DNA of 64,000 nucleotides from Sphaerisporangium rhizosphaerae. GTDB lineage: Bacteria; Actinomycetota; Actinomycetes; Streptosporangiales; Streptosporangiaceae. Under the pieces are notes generated by a model that was given only the letters and a program-made list of their open reading frames with translations, made no database searches and had not been told where the DNA came from. Where the stretch lies: assembly GCF_042665155.1 (NCBI RefSeq), contig NZ_JBHTCG010000004.1, positions 372,001-436,000 on the forward strand, read 5' to 3'. Position numbers and translations under genes: made by a program. Shown one piece after another: positions 1-8,849 of this stretch; the stretch's first letter is position 1; each line of letters opens with the position of its first letter.

Positions 1-476
1 TTCATGACCAGCAGGTTGAAGACGCTGATGGCGTTGGGCAGCGCGATCGCCCAGATGGAGTTCGTCAGGCCGAGATTGTTGACCAGCACGTACTGCGGGA
101 TCAGGCCGCCCGAGAAGATCATGGTGAAGACGGCCGCCCAGATGAGGACCTTGCGGCCCCTGAGGTGCGGCTTGGACAGCACGTACGCGTAGGACGTGGT
201 CAGCACCATCGCGATCGCCGTGGCGACGATCGTGTAGATCACGGTGTTGCCGTAGTTCCGCCAGAACATCGGGTCGGCGATGACGATGCGGTACGTCGTC
301 AGGTTGAACCCGCGCGGGATGAGGTTGACCCCACCGGTGATGATGTAGCGCTCCGCGCTGAACGAGCGGGCGACGATGTTGACGAAGGGGTACAGCGTCA
401 CGATCACGACGCCGGTCAGGATGACGGCGTTGACCACCTGGAACACGCGGTAACCGCGGCTCTTCGCGATGGTCAC
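1..476 (-). CDS. LplC-type carbohydrate ABC transporter permease (C-terminus cut by window edge)
   Basis: Inner-membrane permease subunit of a CUT1-type ABC importer for an oligosaccharide. About 158 N-terminal residues are visible. The first membrane span is followed by the family sequence LYPFVNIVARSFS, and a second hydrophobic run (IYTIVATAIAMVLTT) precedes a basic cytoplasmic loop. The GTG start overlaps the TGA stop of the upstream permease by 4 bp (GTGA), so the two are translationally coupled; an alternative GTG lies one codon earlier. The partner solute-binding protein is not in the window and probably lies beyond the left edge. The family is clear; the substrate is unknown, though the operators upstream of the pair suggest plant polysaccharide fragments. 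Confidence 0.88.
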   Translation of the reverse strand, partial: MTIAKSRGYRVFQVVNAVILTGVVIVTLYPFVNIVARSFSAERYIITGGVNLIPRGFNLTTYRIVIADPMFWRNYGNTVIYTIVATAIAMVLTTSYAYVLSKPHLRGRKVLIWAAVFTMIFSGGLIPQYVLVNNLGLTNSIWAIALPNAISVFNLLVM

Positions 477-1453
477 CACAGGCCCGCTCCCACCGTGCGA
501 CGGGAGATCAGGTTCGCCGAGGTGATCAGCACCACGCCGACCAGCGCCTCGAACAGTCCGATCGCGGCGGCGTAGCTGAGGTTGCTGGACTCCACGCCCA
601 TCCGGTACAGGTAGGTCGAGATCACGTCCGCGGTCGGATAGGTCAGCGGGTTGTACAGCAGCAGGACCTTCTCGAAGCCCGTGGTCATGAACGTGCCCAT
701 GTTGAGGATCAGCAGCGTGACCGCCGTCGGGCGGATGCCGGGCAGGGTGACGTGCCAGGTCTGCCGCCACCGGCCGGCGCCGTCGATGCGCGCCGCGTCG
801 TAGAGCTGCTCGTCGATGGTCGTCAGCGCGGCCAGGTAGAGGATGGTCCCCCAGCCGACGGTCTGCCAGACCTCCGAGGAGACGAAGATCGTGCGGAACC
901 AGTCGGGCTTCTGCATGAACGCGGTGGGCTCCCCTCCGAGCGCCTTCACGATCTGGTTCACCGGCCCGTCGATGGCCAGCGTCTGCATGACGATGCCGGC
1001 CACGATGACCATCGACAGGAAGTGCGGCAGGTAGGACACCGACTGCAGGAACCGCTTGACGCGGCGGCTGCGCACCTCGTTGAGCAGCAGCGCCAGCACG
1101 ATCGGCAGCGGCCAGCAGAACAGCAGGGTCAGCCCGCCGAGGACGAGCGTGTTGGTGAACACGTTCCAGAACGTCGGGTCGCCGAGGAACATTTTCACGT
1201 ACCGCAGGCCCACCCAGGACTCGCCGAAGACGCTGCCGCCCGGCTCGAACCGCCGGAAGGCGATCACGTTGCCGATCATGGGGCCGTACCGGAAGACCAG
1301 GAAGAACAGCAGCGGCAGCACCGCCAGCGAGTACAGCTGCCAGTCGCGGCGGATCGCATGCCGCCAGGTGCCCGGCCGCGCGTGCCGGCGGCCGGGGTCG
1401 GGGCGCGCCGGACGGGTCTCCGGCGGGTCGTCGAGTGTGCTCGTCGTGCTCAT
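473..1453 (-). CDS. LplB-type carbohydrate ABC transporter permease
   Basis: First permease of the sugar importer, 326 aa, with about six membrane spans. The N-terminal span runs directly into RYGPMIGNVIAFRRF, which is typical of the LplB/YtcP group. The ATPase-docking EAA loop (EQLYDAARIDGAG) lies near residues 215-226. I chose the ATG at 1453 because a GGAGGG ribosome site sits 9 nt upstream; an open frame continues to 1540 but reads as low-complexity sequence. It overlaps the second permease by 4 bp. The upstream region, shared with a divergent LacI gene, carries two different operator types, so expression is probably repressed by LacI-family proteins. No ATPase gene is nearby; such importers often share a multi-user MsmK-like ATPase. 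Confidence 0.9.
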   Translation of the reverse strand: MSTTSTLDDPPETRPARPDPGRRHARPGTWRHAIRRDWQLYSLAVLPLLFFLVFRYGPMIGNVIAFRRFEPGGSVFGESWVGLRYVKMFLGDPTFWNVFTNTLVLGGLTLLFCWPLPIVLALLLNEVRSRRVKRFLQSVSYLPHFLSMVIVAGIVMQTLAIDGPVNQIVKALGGEPTAFMQKPDWFRTIFVSSEVWQTVGWGTILYLAALTTIDEQLYDAARIDGAGRWRQTWHVTLPGIRPTAVTLLILNMGTFMTTGFEKVLLLYNPLTYPTADVISTYLYRMGVESSNLSYAAAIGLFEALVGVVLITSANLISRRTVGAGLW

Positions 1454-1929
1454 TACGCGCCCTCCGAGGCGGCGCCCGTCGTCGCCGGCGGGAGCGGCGC
1501 CTTCGCCCGCTCGGCGGGAGACGGCCGGGTGTCCCGCCACCGCTCGGTGGCGGGGCTGGTGTCGTCCGGTGCGTGGCCCCTCATGTCACCCCTTCGGCCG
1601 AAAATTTCAACGAAGGTCTTTCAATATTTCGGCAACGTAAGGGGGAGCAAGGAAACATGTCAAGGGGGTCATCAACTGCTATTTCCTCGCCCGATCGGCC
1701 GCTGCCCATGGACTCGTTTCCATGGGTTCGACCTGGTTCTGCGGCGGTTTTCCTGAAACTTTCGACGACCGGGCGGCCATCGGCGCGCCCACGACGTCCA
1801 GGGGCCGGACCCGATATGGAGTGATCGATCACCCTGCTTGCCGCCGTATGGTAGTGATCGATCACTATGGTGTCAACGGTGGTCCGTCCGCCACCGGCTA
1901 GGCTGTTCGGCGGAGCGAAGGAGGGTCCC
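1454..1929. promoter_or_regulatory. Divergent control region between permease operon and lacI-type gene
   Basis: The 476-bp non-coding stretch holds two perfect 12-bp palindromes GTGATCGATCAC at 1821-1832 and 1854-1865. Two CGAAANTTTCG-like boxes lie at 1599-1609 (CGAAAATTTCA) and 1754-1764 (TGAAACTTTCG). The first box type is also in the promoter of the oxidoreductase operon at 5054-5065; the second also precedes the GH67 and GH42 genes. The region therefore looks like an integration point for two LacI-type repressors. No clear -35/-10 pair could be assigned. Confidence 0.75.
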
Positions 1930-2940
1930 GTGGGCCAGGCTGAGACGCCGCGCATCACCATCCACGAGGTGGCCCGGCGAGCCGGCGTCTCCCATCAGAC
2001 CGTCTCCCGGTACTTCCGCCACAACGAGGGGTTGAAGCCCGAGACCCGCAAGAAGATCGATCTGGTCGTCGCCGAGCTCAACTACCGGCCGAACCTGCTG
2101 GCGCGCTCCATGCGCACCCGCCGCACCAACCGGCTGGCGATCACCCTGCCCGCCTCCACCTACCTGTGGCCGGCGCGCCTGCTCAGCGCCGCCTCGGCGG
2201 CCGCGCACGCCGAGGGCTTCCAGCTGGAGGTCGTCAGTGTCGAGGGCGATCCCCGCGCCCGGGCCGAGCGCACGCTGGAGCTCGCGAGCTCGGGACAGGT
2301 CGAGGGCATCCTGTCCCTGACGCCGCTGGAGATCGCCCCCGCGGCGTCGCCGGTGCCCATCGTCGCCACCGGGGCCTACGACGACGACCTGCGCGGCGTC
2401 AACGAGCTCGCGGACGCGTCCCCGGTGCGCGAGATCATCGAGCATCTCGCGTCGCTGGGCCACAGGGTCTTCTTCCACATCGCGGGCGCGCAGAACTTCA
2501 CTTCGGCGCGCAACCGCAAGCTGGTCTACGAGGAGACCATCCAGCGCCGCGGGCTCACCTCCTACGGCGTCGCCATCGGCAACTGGACCGCCCAGTCGGG
2601 CCACGACGCGGTCCGCCGCCTTCCCGAGGCGAGCGGCGTGACCGCCATCATCGCCGCGAACGACCACGTCGCCATGGGCGCCGTACGCGCCGCCCTCTCG
2701 CGCGGCTGGCGGGTTCCCGAGGACGTCAGCGTGTTCGGCTGGGACGACGAGGAGATGGGGCGCTTCGCCACTCCCTCGCTGTCCACGGTGGCCGTCGATC
2801 GCGAGGTCCAGGGACGGGAGGCCATGGCCAAGCTCATCGCGGAGGTGCGCGGCGAGCCCGCCCCGCCGCCGTCGGTACGGTCGATCAACCGCATCATCCT
2901 CCGCGAGACGGTGGGCCCGCCGCCGTCCGCCCGTCGATGA
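1930..2940 (+). CDS. LacI-family transcriptional regulator (probable GTGATCGATCAC-binding repressor)
   Basis: Sugar-responsive repressor, 336 aa. The LacI helix-turn-helix is at residues 11-30 (TIHEVARRAGVSHQTVSRYF), the hinge-helix region at about 53-68, and a periplasmic-binding-protein-like effector domain follows. The frame is open back to an ATG at 1867, but that ATG abuts the palindrome at 1854-1865. The GTG at 1930 has a strong AAGGAGG 5 nt upstream, so I chose it. It is divergent from the permease operon, with its probable operators just upstream, which suggests autoregulation together with repression of the importer and of the oxidoreductase operon at 2994-5028. The effector is not identifiable. 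Confidence 0.9.
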   Translation: MGQAETPRITIHEVARRAGVSHQTVSRYFRHNEGLKPETRKKIDLVVAELNYRPNLLARSMRTRRTNRLAITLPASTYLWPARLLSAASAAAHAEGFQLEVVSVEGDPRARAERTLELASSGQVEGILSLTPLEIAPAASPVPIVATGAYDDDLRGVNELADASPVREIIEHLASLGHRVFFHIAGAQNFTSARNRKLVYEETIQRRGLTSYGVAIGNWTAQSGHDAVRRLPEASGVTAIIAANDHVAMGAVRAALSRGWRVPEDVSVFGWDDEEMGRFATPSLSTVAVDREVQGREAMAKLIAEVRGEPAPPPSVRSINRIILRETVGPPPSARR

Positions 2941-2993
2941 CCGGCGGGAGGGGCGTCGGACGAGCGGCGGGAAGGGCGGCGGGACGAGCGGGG

Positions 2994-3902
2994 TCACAGC
3001 GCGAACTCCGCGCCGAGGTCGTCGAGTTCGGCGCGCTCGCAGAGGCGGTCGATGAAGACATAGCGGTGCGCGAGCTCCAGGACCTCCCCGTCGGCCAGCG
3101 TGAACTCCTCGTCGAAGGCGGGAGATGGGCTGATCACGGCGAACGGCTCCCGGCGCACGAACCACTTGATCGGCACCGGCGCGCTGGACCGCCCGGCCAC
3201 GGCGAGCACGGTGCCGCCTCCGTCGATCTCGTCGTGCCGGCCGGCCAGGGCCAGCCACGCGGCCTCCGCGCCCATCATCTCCTCGCCGCCCCGCCCGCCG
3301 GCGCCGATGATCGTGCCCTGGGTCCACGACCTGGGGCCGCGCCAGAAGAACCCCGCGTAACCGGCCGCCGGCCGGCCGTGGGTGGTGGGGCTGCCGAATT
3401 CCAGGGCCGCGCCGCGGACGTTGCGCAGCCGCGTCGTGAAGTCCAGCGCCCAGATGCCGCGGGCGGCGTCCACGCCGTGGAACACCTGGCGGCGCCGCTC
3501 GGCGATCCACCGTTCGTCCGCCGCCGTGACCCAGTGCAGGGTCTCCTCGACCGTGACCCGCCGGCCGTCGCCGGAGACCTCGGTGAAGTCGACGTGGTCG
3601 ATGTGACCTAGATTGTTCTGCCACTGGTAGCCGCTCTCCGCCGAGAAGCTGGGGCCGCCCCAGAAGTTCTGCCCGGACAGGTGGGCCCAGGTCATCTGCA
3701 GTCCCTTGTGCCAGGGGTGGTCCCACGGGCGGTAGACCGACATGGGCGCGCCGGTGAGGCTGCGGATCGGATGCAGGTAGGGCTTGGGCGCCTCGGCGCC
3801 GGGCGCGTCCGGGCGGTGGACGTAGTGCGCGATCGGCACGTCGCCGGCGGTGACGATCAGGGACGTGTCCGCGTCGCGGACGCTGAGGGTGGGCTCAGGC
3901 AC
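2994..3902 (-). CDS. PmoA-like DUF6807 family protein
   Basis: 302-aa soluble protein of the DUF6807/'methane oxygenase PmoA' family, a name that does not reflect real methane oxidation. Conserved features visible are HPIRSLTGAPMSVYRPWDHPWHKG near residues 44-67, GQNFWGG, and the late GYAGFFWRGPRSW region. Members usually sit beside Gfo/Idh/MocA oxidoreductases in sugar and polysaccharide loci, and here the start overlaps the end of such a gene by 8 bp, so the two are cotranscribed. The biochemical function is not established; the beta-rich, aldose-epimerase-like look suggests sugar binding or processing, which is inference. Confidence 0.82.
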   Translation of the reverse strand: MPEPTLSVRDADTSLIVTAGDVPIAHYVHRPDAPGAEAPKPYLHPIRSLTGAPMSVYRPWDHPWHKGLQMTWAHLSGQNFWGGPSFSAESGYQWQNNLGHIDHVDFTEVSGDGRRVTVEETLHWVTAADERWIAERRRQVFHGVDAARGIWALDFTTRLRNVRGAALEFGSPTTHGRPAAGYAGFFWRGPRSWTQGTIIGAGGRGGEEMMGAEAAWLALAGRHDEIDGGGTVLAVAGRSSAPVPIKWFVRREPFAVISPSPAFDEEFTLADGEVLELAHRYVFIDRLCERAELDDLGAEFAL

Positions 3903-5028
3903 GGCCGGTCTCCTCCTGCTGCAGGCGGTCGGTGGCGTTCGGCGGATCGCCGCCGTTGAGCGAGTGGTAGAAGGGGTTGCCCTCGTCGAGCTCGGCCCGG
4001 GTGACCGGGCGTCCGGTCAGGGCCGACTGGTACATCCCGGTGATCAGCTCGAGGACGCGCCTGCCGTCGGCGCCGGCGGCCGGCGGGCGTTCGCCGGCCG
4101 CCATGGCGGCCAGCAGCGCGGCGAGCTGGGCGCGGTGCGAGCTGGGCGTGTTCCCGGCCGGCGCCCAGCCGGCGATCCTGCCCGAGTCGGTGACGTGCGG
4201 CGCGGGCGTCCACCGCCAGTGGGAGTCGTCGTAGCCGTAGAGGTGCTCCACCTCGACGGTCGCGTCGGTGAAGTCCAGGCGCAGGTAGCTCGTCTCGCGG
4301 GGAGACAGGACGCTGTTGACGATCGAGCCGATGGCGCCGGAGGCGAAGCGGACGATCGCGAACGACACGTCTTCGGTCTGGACCCGCCGATCGAGTGTGG
4401 CCGCCACGGCGTGCACCTCGTGCCAGTCGCCGAGCAGATGGAGCAGCAGGTCCATCTGGTGGATGCCGTGGCCCATGGTGGGCCCGCCGCCCTCGGTCTC
4501 CCACCTGCCGCGCCACGGCACCTCGAAGTAGTCGTGCCCGCGGTACCAGAGCGTGTTGCACACCGCGACCAGCGGCCGGCCGAGCTCGCCGTCGGCGATG
4601 TGCCGGCGCAGCCGCCGCGCGGCGCCGCCGAAGCGGTGCTGGAAGACGTAGGCGGCGTACGGCCCGCCGTCCCGCTCGCGGGAGGTGATCTCGTCGTACT
4701 CCGCCAGCGACAGCGTCGGCGGTTTCTCACACCACACCCACGCGCCGGCGTCCAGGCTCGCCAGCACGGCCTCGCGGTGCGCGACCGGCGGCGTGGCGAC
4801 GACGACGAGATCGGGGCTCTCGCGGGCCAGCATGTCCGCCAGGACGGTGTACCGGCCCGGGACGCCGTGGGCTTCTGCCAGCTCGTCCGCCCGGCCGGAG
4901 TCGACGTCGCACACGGCGACGACCTGTACGGCGTCGCCCGCCGCGGCCAGGGCGGGCAGGTGGGCGACGCGGGCGATGCCGCCCGCGCCGACGACGGCGA
5001 CGCGAACCGGGGACGACGACTCCGACAC
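3895..5028 (-). CDS. Gfo/Idh/MocA-family NAD(P)-dependent oxidoreductase
   Basis: 377-aa dehydrogenase that oxidises or epimerises a sugar or sugar-derived polyol. The Rossmann fingerprint GAGGIA is at residues 14-19, and the family EKP motif (catalytic lysine) is at 101-103. The C-terminal alpha/beta substrate domain follows. GTG start at 5028 with GGGAG upstream. It is first in an operon with the PmoA-like gene (8-bp overlap). Its promoter carries a perfect LacI-type operator directly downstream of the -10 box, identical to the sites in front of the ABC importer, so it probably acts on the sugar brought in by that importer. The exact substrate cannot be told. Confidence 0.9.
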   Translation of the reverse strand: MSESSSPVRVAVVGAGGIARVAHLPALAAAGDAVQVVAVCDVDSGRADELAEAHGVPGRYTVLADMLARESPDLVVVATPPVAHREAVLASLDAGAWVWCEKPPTLSLAEYDEITSRERDGGPYAAYVFQHRFGGAARRLRRHIADGELGRPLVAVCNTLWYRGHDYFEVPWRGRWETEGGGPTMGHGIHQMDLLLHLLGDWHEVHAVAATLDRRVQTEDVSFAIVRFASGAIGSIVNSVLSPRETSYLRLDFTDATVEVEHLYGYDDSHWRWTPAPHVTDSGRIAGWAPAGNTPSSHRAQLAALLAAMAAGERPPAAGADGRRVLELITGMYQSALTGRPVTRAELDEGNPFYHSLNGGDPPNATDRLQQEETGRA

Positions 5029-5050
5029 GGATGCTCCCTCAGGAGACGGG

Positions 5051-5106
5051 AAAGTGATCGATCACTTTTCCGGTTCAACATAGTTACGAGCGCTTTGAAG
5101 TGTCAA
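5051..5106 (-). promoter_or_regulatory. Promoter and LacI operator of the oxidoreductase/PmoA-like operon
   Basis: On the minus strand a consensus -35 TTGACA (5106-5101) and -10 TATGTT (5082-5077) are separated by 18 nt. The palindrome AAAGTGATCGATCACTTT (5051-5068) starts about 8 nt after the -10, covering the expected transcription start. A further AGCGCT core typical of LacI-family sites lies between -35 and -10. The operator position implies steric repression of initiation. Confidence 0.82.
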
Positions 5107-5190
5107 CGCCGATCTGAACGTTTCATCCCGGCGACGGCCCGAAACCGGCGCGTCGACCTGATCGGCCGGCCGGAGACGGCGCTCGGGCGC

Positions 5191-6327
5191 CTACCCCGCC
5201 GAGGCGTGCGGCACGTCACCGGCCAGGGGCATCCCATGACCGGTGAGGCCGGCCACGGACGCCTCCGGCCGCAGGTCGGCGCCAGGCCGGGCATCGGGCG
5301 TACGCGGCGCCGACAGCAGGGGAACGGTGGTCGACTCGCGGATGACCAGGTCGCAGGGGTACAGATGGCGGCCGGGCGAGGGATTGCCGTTGATGCCGGC
5401 GAGCAGGATGTGGGCCGCCGAACGACCGAGCCCCGTGAGGTTCATGTCGACGCTGGTCAGCGGCGGCTGGGAGTACTCGGCCATGATGTCCCAGTTGTCG
5501 AACCCCAGGATCGCCACGTCCTCGGGCACGCGGCGCCCCGCGGCGCGCAACGCGTCGGCGGCGCCGCGGCCGATCTGGTCGTTGCCGCAGAACACCGCGT
5601 CGAACTCGATGCGGCTGGACAGCAGGATGCCGACGGCCTGGCGTCCCCAGGTCTCGGTCCAGGCGCCGAACATCGGGGGCGTCACCAGTTCCAGGCCCTC
5701 CTCCGCCAGCCGGTCGGCCGCCGCGGCGCTGCGCAGCCGGGAGGAGTTGTGCTGCTCCGGGCCGGCGATGTGCGCGATGCGCGTGCGGCCGATGGCCAGC
5801 AGGTGCTCGATGCCCTTGCGGACGCCCCCGGCCTCGTCGGGCTCGACGGTGCAGTCGCGCGGATCGGTGGAGCCGATGTAGGCGTACACGACGGGCACGG
5901 GGAGGTTCGCGCCGATGGGCGCCCGCGGCCGGGTGCGCCGTCCGGTGACGATGATCCCGTCGACGCGGCGGCTCAGCAGGGTCTTGAGGTAGTACTGCTC
6001 GCGGATGGGGTCGTCACGCCCGTCGCACAGGAAGACCGACATCTGCCCGGCGCCCAGCGCGTCCTCGGCGCCCATCAGGACCGGGAGGCTGATGCGGCCC
6101 ATGCGGTCGGTGGTGATCATGCCGACGGTGTAGGTGCGGCCGGAGGCGACGCCGCGGCCGGCCGGGCCGACCAGCACGTTCAGCTGCCGGGCGGCCTCCT
6201 TGACCCGCGTGCGGGTCTCCTCCCGCAACGACCCGCGCCCGTTGAGCGCCTTGGAAGCGGTGCCCACCGACACCCCGGCCAGTGCGGCGACGTCGGCGAC
6301 CGTGGCACGACGCTCCCGTCCACCCAC
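5191..6327 (-). CDS. LacI-family transcriptional regulator (candidate xylan/xylo-oligosaccharide repressor)
   Basis: 378-aa LacI-type repressor with an N-terminal helix-turn-helix (TVADVAALAGVSVGTASKAL) and a sugar-binding effector domain. I chose the GTG at 6327 because AGGGAGGAA lies 6 nt upstream; the open frame extends to 6456 without a better site. It follows the GH67 alpha-glucuronidase gene in the same orientation. CGAAANTTTCG palindromes near the GH67, GH42 and ABC permease genes resemble sites described for actinomycete xylan regulators of the BxlR/XlnR type, so this protein is the likeliest reader of them. That assignment is inference. The C-terminus carries an unusual Gly/Ala/Pro-rich tail after the usual end of the effector domain. 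Confidence 0.88.
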   Translation of the reverse strand: MGGRERRATVADVAALAGVSVGTASKALNGRGSLREETRTRVKEAARQLNVLVGPAGRGVASGRTYTVGMITTDRMGRISLPVLMGAEDALGAGQMSVFLCDGRDDPIREQYYLKTLLSRRVDGIIVTGRRTRPRAPIGANLPVPVVYAYIGSTDPRDCTVEPDEAGGVRKGIEHLLAIGRTRIAHIAGPEQHNSSRLRSAAAADRLAEEGLELVTPPMFGAWTETWGRQAVGILLSSRIEFDAVFCGNDQIGRGAADALRAAGRRVPEDVAILGFDNWDIMAEYSQPPLTSVDMNLTGLGRSAAHILLAGINGNPSPGRHLYPCDLVIRESTTVPLLSAPRTPDARPGADLRPEASVAGLTGHGMPLAGDVPHASAG

Positions 6328-6522
6328 AGCACTTCCTCCCTTGTCCGCTTCGCGAACCTCGGATCTCACACGACCGGAAGCCTTTATTGAACGCCCCGTA
6401 AACATGCTATATAGCCTTTCGGCGGGGTCTACGGGAAGACGGTCACGGCTATTCACCGGGCCTCACGCCGATGACCCGCGTTTCCGGCGGCGCCGCGAGG
6501 TTTCCTCGCCAGGCATTCGGCG

Positions 6523-8814
6523 TCAGTGGATCCGGCGCCCCCGGGCGTCCGGCACTCCCGACTTGCGGAAGAAATAGGCGTTGATCTGGTCACGCCACTC
6601 CTCCGCGCACCGGAGCTGCTCGTCGAACAGCTCGCGCACCCGGGCGTGCAGGCCGGCGGGCACCGACCCGGCGCCGGCCAGACCGGCCCACAGCGACCGG
6701 GCCTCGGCGACCTGTTCCACCCCGGCGAAGTGGGTGTCGTAGATGTGCTGGATGACGGTGGACCCGTCGTGCAGCACATGCCCGTAGGGCACATGGTGGA
6801 AGAACAGCAGCAGCTCGTCCGGGCACCGCTCGGCCGACTCGTACACCTGCGACCAGGGCCGCGGAAACTGGCCGGTGAAGCCGGTGCCGGTGGCACGGGT
6901 GCGGTCCACGCCGACGCCGTCGCGGTCGGCGAAGTGGTAGGTGCCCCACGGCGTGTACTCGTACCCGTCCACGTCAGGGCCGTAGTGATGCCCGGGACGC
7001 ACCATGAACCCGACGCCGAGCGGCGCGGCGTACCGCTCGTAGGTGCGCCACGAGCCGTCCATGATCGCGTGCAGCGTGCGCCGCAGCCGCGCGGCCTCGC
7101 CGGTCTCGCCGACGTCGCCCGCGTCGCCCGTCTCGCCGGTCTTCGATGGCGCGAAGGTCAGGTCGATCCACTCGTCCAGGATGGCGACCGGGTCCGCCCA
7201 GGGCGCCCACGCGAGCCGGCCGAAGGCGTACAGGTTGGCCTGCGCGAGCGGGTGGCCGGTCCAGAAGTGGTCGTCGCCCACGTTGGACACCCCGACGAGG
7301 CCGCCGCCCTCCCGCGCCGCCCACCGGTCGCGCCCCTCCCCGTCCTGCGGCTCCTCGTCCGGCGGTTCCGGGGCGTCGTCCGCCGTCGCGCCGGTGACGA
7401 TGTTCGCCACGGCGGGGCCCGCGGTCCCCCAGGGACGGAACGCCAGCACCTCGCTCCACATGGGGGCGAGGTAGCACACGTGCCGCTGCTGGCCGGTGTA
7501 CTCCTGGGTCACCTGGACTTCCACGGCCAGGCGGGTGCGCGGCATGGCCGCGAGGAGGGGAGAGACCGGCTCTCGCGGCTGGAAGTCCATCGGGCCGTGC
7601 TTCACCTGGAGGATCACGTTGTCGCGGAACAGCCCGTCGAGGGGGGCGAAGTGGTCGCGCGCCGCGCGGGCCCGGTCGGTCGACCGGTCGCGCCAGTCCT
7701 GCCGGTGGTCGTACACGAAGGCGCGCCAGTGGACCACCCCGCCGAACGGCGCCAGGGCGTCGGCGAGCGTGTTCGCGCCGTCGGCGTGGCTGCGCCCGTA
7801 GGCGAACGGGCCCGGCTGTCCCTCCGAGTCGGCCTTGACCACGAATCCGCCCAGGTCGGGGATCGCCTGGTAGGCCCGTTCGGCGGCCCGCGCCCACCAC
7901 GTACGCACGTCGTGGTCCAGCGGGTCGGCGGTCGGCAGCCCGCCCAGGACGACGGGCGAGGCGAACCCGGCCGACAGGTGCACCCGGACGCCGTAGGGCC
8001 GCAACCGGTCGGCGATCGCGGCGACGTCGCCGAGCCGGTCGGTCAGCAGGCGGGCCTCGGCGGCGTGCACGTTGACGTTGTTCACCGTGACGGCGTTCAC
8101 CCCGCACGCGGCCAGCAGCCGCGCGTACGCCCCCACCCGGGCGAGATCGCCGGTCAGGGCGCCGTCCCGCCAGAAGATCGATCCGCCCGCGTAGCCGCGC
8201 TCGACCTGGCCCATCACCGGATGCACCGCGACGTTGTCCCAGTGGTCGAGCATGCGCCGCCGCGTCGCGGGCCGGTGAAGCTCCCGCGGCCGGGCGGCGC
8301 CGAAGGCCCGCTCGCCGAGTCGCACGAGGTGGAACAGGCCGTAGAGCAGACCGGCCGGCTCGTCGGCGAGCACGACCGTGACGCCGTCATGGCGGGCGAC
8401 GACGAACCCCTCCTCCCCGGTCGGGCGGTCGTCGCCCCCGTGGGCAGGCCACTTCGTCCGCAGTCTCCGCACGGCGTCCGGCACGGGCTCGGCCCCGGTG
8501 AGCGCGAGGACCAGGTCGAAAGGCCCCTCTTCCGCACCGCCCGGAACGTCCGCGTCGCCCCCGACGCCGGCGCACGGGGATCGGTCGCCCGTCGTGCCGG
8601 GCGCCGAGTGCCGCACACCGCCGCCGTACCGGGCGCAGGCCCGCGCCACCTCGTCGTGCACGGTCTCGGCGAGCGGGCCGCCGCCGCACACGAGGGTGCG
8701 GCGCGAGCCGATCGGCCGGAACGCCTCCGGTGGCAGCCACGCCGGGTGGACCGGGGGCGGATCGTCATGAGCTGCCGGGCGGACTTCGAAACTTTCGGGA
8801 TGATCCATCGACAC
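6523..8814 (-). CDS. aguA: GH67 alpha-glucuronidase
   Basis: 763-aa glycoside hydrolase family 67 enzyme that removes 4-O-methyl-glucuronic acid from the non-reducing end of xylo-oligosaccharides. Family landmarks are RRMLDHWDN, VNNVNV near residue 241, KADSEGQPGP near 325-334 (general acid Glu), HGPMDFQ near 405 and TQEYTGQQ near 434 (the Asp/Glu pair that activates water). No signal peptide is visible, so it is probably cytoplasmic, acting on imported aldouronic acids. A TTGACC-N17-TAGGTT promoter ends 6 nt before the GTG at 8814, implying a leaderless mRNA; an in-frame ATG lies at 8808. A CGAAACTTTCG operator lies inside codons 6-10. Confidence 0.93.
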   Translation of the reverse strand: MSMDHPESFEVRPAAHDDPPPVHPAWLPPEAFRPIGSRRTLVCGGGPLAETVHDEVARACARYGGGVRHSAPGTTGDRSPCAGVGGDADVPGGAEEGPFDLVLALTGAEPVPDAVRRLRTKWPAHGGDDRPTGEEGFVVARHDGVTVVLADEPAGLLYGLFHLVRLGERAFGAARPRELHRPATRRRMLDHWDNVAVHPVMGQVERGYAGGSIFWRDGALTGDLARVGAYARLLAACGVNAVTVNNVNVHAAEARLLTDRLGDVAAIADRLRPYGVRVHLSAGFASPVVLGGLPTADPLDHDVRTWWARAAERAYQAIPDLGGFVVKADSEGQPGPFAYGRSHADGANTLADALAPFGGVVHWRAFVYDHRQDWRDRSTDRARAARDHFAPLDGLFRDNVILQVKHGPMDFQPREPVSPLLAAMPRTRLAVEVQVTQEYTGQQRHVCYLAPMWSEVLAFRPWGTAGPAVANIVTGATADDAPEPPDEEPQDGEGRDRWAAREGGGLVGVSNVGDDHFWTGHPLAQANLYAFGRLAWAPWADPVAILDEWIDLTFAPSKTGETGDAGDVGETGEAARLRRTLHAIMDGSWRTYERYAAPLGVGFMVRPGHHYGPDVDGYEYTPWGTYHFADRDGVGVDRTRATGTGFTGQFPRPWSQVYESAERCPDELLLFFHHVPYGHVLHDGSTVIQHIYDTHFAGVEQVAEARSLWAGLAGAGSVPAGLHARVRELFDEQLRCAEEWRDQINAYFFRKSGVPDARGRRIH

Positions 8815-8849
8815 CGCGGAAACCTAAGCGCTCGGTCGCCCGGGGTCAA
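8787..8849 (-). promoter_or_regulatory. aguA promoter with intragenic CGAAACTTTCG operator
   Basis: Minus-strand -35 TTGACC (8849-8844) and -10 TAGGTT (8826-8821), 17 nt apart, place the transcription start at about the GTG codon 8814. The perfect 11-bp palindrome CGAAACTTTCG (8787-8797) lies 17-27 nt downstream, within the first codons, where a bound repressor would block promoter escape. Confidence 0.7.

Noticed and set aside
2994..3902. Particulate methane monooxygenase subunit
   Set aside because: The PmoA family label is a misnomer; the protein is soluble, DUF6807-like and belongs to a sugar operon.
3850..6390. Long plus-strand open frame opposite the oxidoreductase and LacI genes
   Set aside because: It spans two genes and their promoter, has low-complexity Arg/Gly/Ala composition and no family motif.
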